Part shown: in pieces, positions 15,842-17,992 of the stretch
How the letters are laid out: each line of letters opens with the position of its first letter
How positions within the stretch are numbered: the first letter of the stretch is position 1
The notes under the pieces: model-generated
Told to the model about the DNA's origin: nothing
Seen by the model: the letters and a program-made list of their open reading frames with translations, nothing else
Databases searched by the model: none
Position numbers and translations under genes: made by a program
Source: Methanobacteriota archaeon
GTDB taxonomy: Archaea > Halobacteriota > Methanosarcinia > Methanosarcinales > Methanosarcinaceae
Assembly: GCA_030837265.1 (NCBI GenBank)
Contig: JAUPKV010000081.1
Location: 1 to 17,992, forward strand
Direction of reading: 5' to 3'
Length of the DNA: 17,992 bases

Positions 15842-16729
15842 TCAAATCTCAGGGACGATCATTATTTTTCCTTTATATTCCAGAATGCTGACATCTATAC
15901 CGTATGCTTCTTTTATGTTTTCAGGAGTCATCACTTTTTCCGGAGGCCCGGAACCGACTATGTTTTCCTCAGATAATGCTGTAAAGGCTTCTTTTTCAGG
16001 AGAAGCAGCCTGGCTGCATTCATATCTGTAAATTTTTTTTCCGGTTTTCAGTCTTTGAATATTTCTCAGGAGAATTATCTCATCTGAAAACAGGAGGGCA
16101 TGGTTTGGTTCGTGCAGGGTCATCAGCACAGTGATATTCCTGGTCTTTGCCAGGTTAATTATAGTCTTGAGGACATGGATCTGGTTTTTCAGGTCAAGAA
16201 AGGAGGTCGGCTCGTCAAGTAACAGAAAATCAGGCTCTTGGGCGAGAGCTTTTGCAATCATTACCAGCTGTCTTTCTCCACCGCTGATATGGGTGTAGGG
16301 CTTCTCTGCAAAATGCGCAATTCCCATGAATTCCAGAACCTCGTAGGCTTTTTCTACATCTTCTTTATTGGGAGTCGAAAAAGTGGAGATATATGGCGTA
16401 CGACCTGTAAGTACAATATCCAGCACGGAAAAAGGAAAAGAAGATGTATGCATCTGGGATACACGCCCCAGAATCATTGCCAGCTCTCGGTCTGCAATTT
16501 CCTCTAAATTCCGACCGTCGATATACACTGTTCCTTCATTTTGTCTTAGAAAACCATTTATTATTTTAAGGAGAGTAGTTTTTCCGCAACCGTTAGGGCC
16601 AACAAGAGTTACTACTGACCCTTTTTTTACAGAAAAGTTGATATTATTTAAAACCAGGTTTTTTTCGTAGCTAAATGTAAGATTCTCTACGGATATCCCT
16701 TCATTTTTTTGAATGCTCTTTTTGTTCAT
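15842..16729 (-). CDS. Iron-chelate/cobalamin-type ABC importer ATPase (FecE/BtuD family)
   Basis: This 295-residue ATPase drives the FecCD-type permease encoded just upstream. It has Walker A GPNGCGKT at 44-51, signature ISGGE at 148-152, Walker B FLLLDEP with Asp172 and Glu173, and His206. The start is set at 16729: the sequence AGGAGG at 16736-16741 is 6 bases before this ATG but directly abuts the alternative ATG at 16735, and the ATG at 16729 overlaps the permease TGA as ATGA. Between residues 222 and 257 there is an insert of about 30 mixed polar residues where homologues usually have a short turn (DGKIVAxG). The usual GxPEEVMTPENIKEAYGIDV tail then resumes. The substrate could be ferric chelate, another metal chelate or a corrinoid; family membership alone does not decide. 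Confidence 0.92.
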   Translation of the reverse strand: MNKKSIQKNEGISVENLTFSYEKNLVLNNINFSVKKGSVVTLVGPNGCGKTTLLKIINGFLRQNEGTVYIDGRNLEEIADRELAMILGRVSQMHTSSFPFSVLDIVLTGRTPYISTFSTPNKEDVEKAYEVLEFMGIAHFAEKPYTHISGGERQLVMIAKALAQEPDFLLLDEPTSFLDLKNQIHVLKTIINLAKTRNITVLMTLHEPNHALLFSDEIILLRNIQRLKTGKKIYRYECSQAASPEKEAFTALSEENIVGSGPPEKVMTPENIKEAYGIDVSILEYKGKIMIVPEI

Positions 16730-17796
16730 TCCCATCCTCCTATTTTTGTATTCCTTAAGAGGTACAGGAAAAAAGGAGCTCCAAGAAGTGTGGTAATAAT
16801 TCCAATGGGAATTTCAAACCCCAAAGCCGATCTAGCAATGTCGTCCACAAGAGCAAGGAAAGAGGCTCCAAAAGTTATAGAAAGCGGTATAATCTTTCTA
16901 TGATCAGGTCCAAAGATCATTCTAAGTATATGAGGAATGATCAGACCTAGAAGCCCGATAATTCCTGCTACAGCCACCGCTGCTGAAGCTGCAAGAGATG
17001 CTGCTACAATAAAAACTACTTTATATAACTCTACGTTCATGCCGACTGCTTTTGCCTCTTCTTCTCCAAGGGCAAGTACGTTAAGCTTCCAGCGTAAGAG
17101 GTATACTATAAGGCAGCCGACAGCCACAAATGGAAAAGAGTCATTAAACTTAGACCAACAAGCAGTGTGAAGGCAGCCCAGGGTCCAGTAAACGATGCTC
17201 TGTACAGCTCTTTCGTCAGTCGTATACTGAATTATCGCAAGCATAGCCGTGAAAATAGATGACGTAATCACCCCTGAAAGCACAAGGCTGACAGTTGAAG
17301 TATGCCCTCCAGTACGGGCCATTAAGTAAGAAAACCCGAGTGCTACCAGGCTGAAAACAAAAGCTCCTACCTGAGAAGGAAGTCCCGGGATAACAGCGAT
17401 TGACAGTGCAGCCCCAAAAGCTGCTCCTGAAGAAAGGCCCAGAAGGTAAGGATCCACAAGCGGGTTTCTGAATATTCCCTGCAATGTGGCTCCGGATGTT
17501 GAAAGAGCTGCACCTACTACCATGGCAAGAAGAACTCTTGGAAACCGGATGTTGAAGATAACTGTGTCATAAACTGAAGGATAACTGTATTCATATGATG
17601 TGAAATGAGATAAAAGAACCTTGACAAGCTCTTGAGATGATAAAGAATAGGTTCCGAGAAAAATTGAAAAGAAAAACACAGGTACAGGCAAAAGTAAAAA
17701 GAAGATGAATGCCAGATTTTTCCATCCTGAAAAAAAAGAAATTCCCAGCCTGAAGGCTGGGGATTCAGATTTTTTATCTTTCGACTGCAATTTCAT
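16726..17796 (-). CDS. Iron-chelate/cobalamin-type ABC importer permease (FecCD/BtuC family)
   Basis: This 356-residue permease of the BtuC fold (about ten helices) has the hallmark segments [56 protein letters not shown] and [22 protein letters not shown]. It forms the pore for a metal chelate or vitamin B12-like compound. The ATG at 17796 lies 14 bases after the binding-protein stop. The gene overlaps the ATPase start by four bases. The first helix begins only near residue 27, and residues 10-21 are encoded by a strong DNA hairpin (17741-17764). This N-terminal extension is longer than I would expect for the family and could be an element-derived addition. Confidence 0.93.
   Translation of the reverse strand: MKLQSKDKKSESPAFRLGISFFSGWKNLAFIFFLLLPVPVFFFSIFLGTYSLSSQELVKVLLSHFTSYEYSYPSVYDTVIFNIRFPRVLLAMVVGAALSTSGATLQGIFRNPLVDPYLLGLSSGAAFGAALSIAVIPGLPSQVGAFVFSLVALGFSYLMARTGGHTSTVSLVLSGVITSSIFTAMLAIIQYTTDERAVQSIVYWTLGCLHTACWSKFNDSFPFVAVGCLIVYLLRWKLNVLALGEEEAKAVGMNVELYKVVFIVAASLAASAAVAVAGIIGLLGLIIPHILRMIFGPDHRKIIPLSITFGASFLALVDDIARSALGFEIPIGIITTLLGAPFFLYLLRNTKIGGWE
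17741..17764. repeat. 10-bp hairpin inside the permease N-terminus, resembling IS200/IS605 end structures
   Basis: ATTCCCAGCC at 17741-17750 and GGCTGGGGAT at 17755-17764 pair over 10 bp (one G-U or G-T) around a TGAA loop. On the minus strand the core reads CCCCAGCCTTCAGGCTGGG, which resembles hairpins I remember from right ends of archaeal IS200/IS605 elements. It encodes ESPAFRLGI near the permease start. Confidence 0.45.
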
Positions 17797-17810
17797 GCAA
17801 CATCATGTCC

Positions 17811-17992
17811 TTATGCAGGTTTGAATCCAGGATAGTGGACCTCATAGACCTTAACATAATACTCGTCTGTTTCTTTTGTCATGTTCAGGTCGGAAAACTT
17901 GTCCGGATGCAGATCTTTTGCAATGCGCATCAGTGCAAGGGGCATCCTCGGAGACATGAAGTCATATACAAACGGGTCCGGGATCTCGTACA
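17811..17992 (-). CDS. C-terminus of a periplasmic-binding-protein (family 2) for iron-chelate/cobalamin import, cut by window edge
   Basis: The last 59 residues before the TAA at 17811-17813 are visible. They begin near YEIPDPFVYDFMSPRMPLAL and end EYYVKVYEVHYPGFKPA. The motif of a proline-rich turn, then LALMRIAKDLHPDKF, then a short closing strand is the typical end of class III binding proteins such as FhuD/BtuF-like archaeal homologues. The position, 14 bases before a FecCD-type permease and ATPase, supports this. The rest, including ligand-binding residues and any signal peptide, is outside the window. Confidence 0.75.
   Translation of the reverse strand, partial: YEIPDPFVYDFMSPRMPLALMRIAKDLHPDKFSDLNMTKETDEYYVKVYEVHYPGFKPA

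Overview
The window looks like chromosome from a methanogenic archaeon, most probably Methanosarcina or a close relative. Supporting signs are AT-rich intergenic stretches with T-tract ends instead of bacterial-style terminators, TATA-like boxes well upstream of start codons, lipobox-bearing solute-binding proteins in an archaeal setting, exported HEAT-repeat proteins, and mixed ATG/GTG/TTG starts preceded by GGAGG/GGTG ribosome-binding sites. The species is inferred, not proven. Nearly all coding capacity is transport: three ABC importers or parts of them and one heterodimeric type I ABC transporter.

Layout. (A) 1-1923, minus strand: a SAM-dependent methyltransferase followed after 27 bases by a family 5 solute-binding lipoprotein that runs off the left edge. 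(B) 1924-2933: a long AT-rich divergent intergenic region with three hairpins in its second half, perhaps the remnant of a mobile element. (C) 2934-6550, plus strand: two ATGA-overlapping genes for full TMD-NBD half-transporters, with visibly more GC-rich codons than their neighbours. (D) 6641-6974, minus strand: a small DUF2795-like protein and, just upstream, a 25-codon ORF resembling only the C-terminal end of that family. (E) 7411-12757, minus strand: a complete five-gene peptide/nickel-type importer (binding lipoprotein, two permeases, two ATPases) in which the last three junctions are overlapping stop/start codons. (F) 13033-15791, minus strand: an exported protein made of roughly 28 HEAT repeats, read in two frames because the frame breaks after the fourth repeat. 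(G) 15842-17992, minus strand: an iron-chelate/cobalamin-type importer (C-terminus of the binding protein, BtuC/FecCD permease, FecE/BtuD ATPase), tightly packed and followed after 50 bases by the HEAT gene.

How the genes may work together. Blocks A and E encode paralogous binding lipoproteins of the DppA/NikA type, so the region probably holds two related importers, one of them with a dedicated methyltransferase. Block G imports a metal chelate or corrinoid, and the HEAT protein is probably co-transcribed with it. Importers for chelates or peptides, a small-molecule methyltransferase and an exporter-fold ABC pair together suggest a metal or metallophore acquisition neighbourhood. That is an inference from context; no metallophore synthase is visible in the window. 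The points most worth following up are the HEAT frame break and its operon context, the DUF2795 duplication remnant, the hairpin inside the permease N-terminus, and the structured 2.3-2.6 kb intergenic segment.
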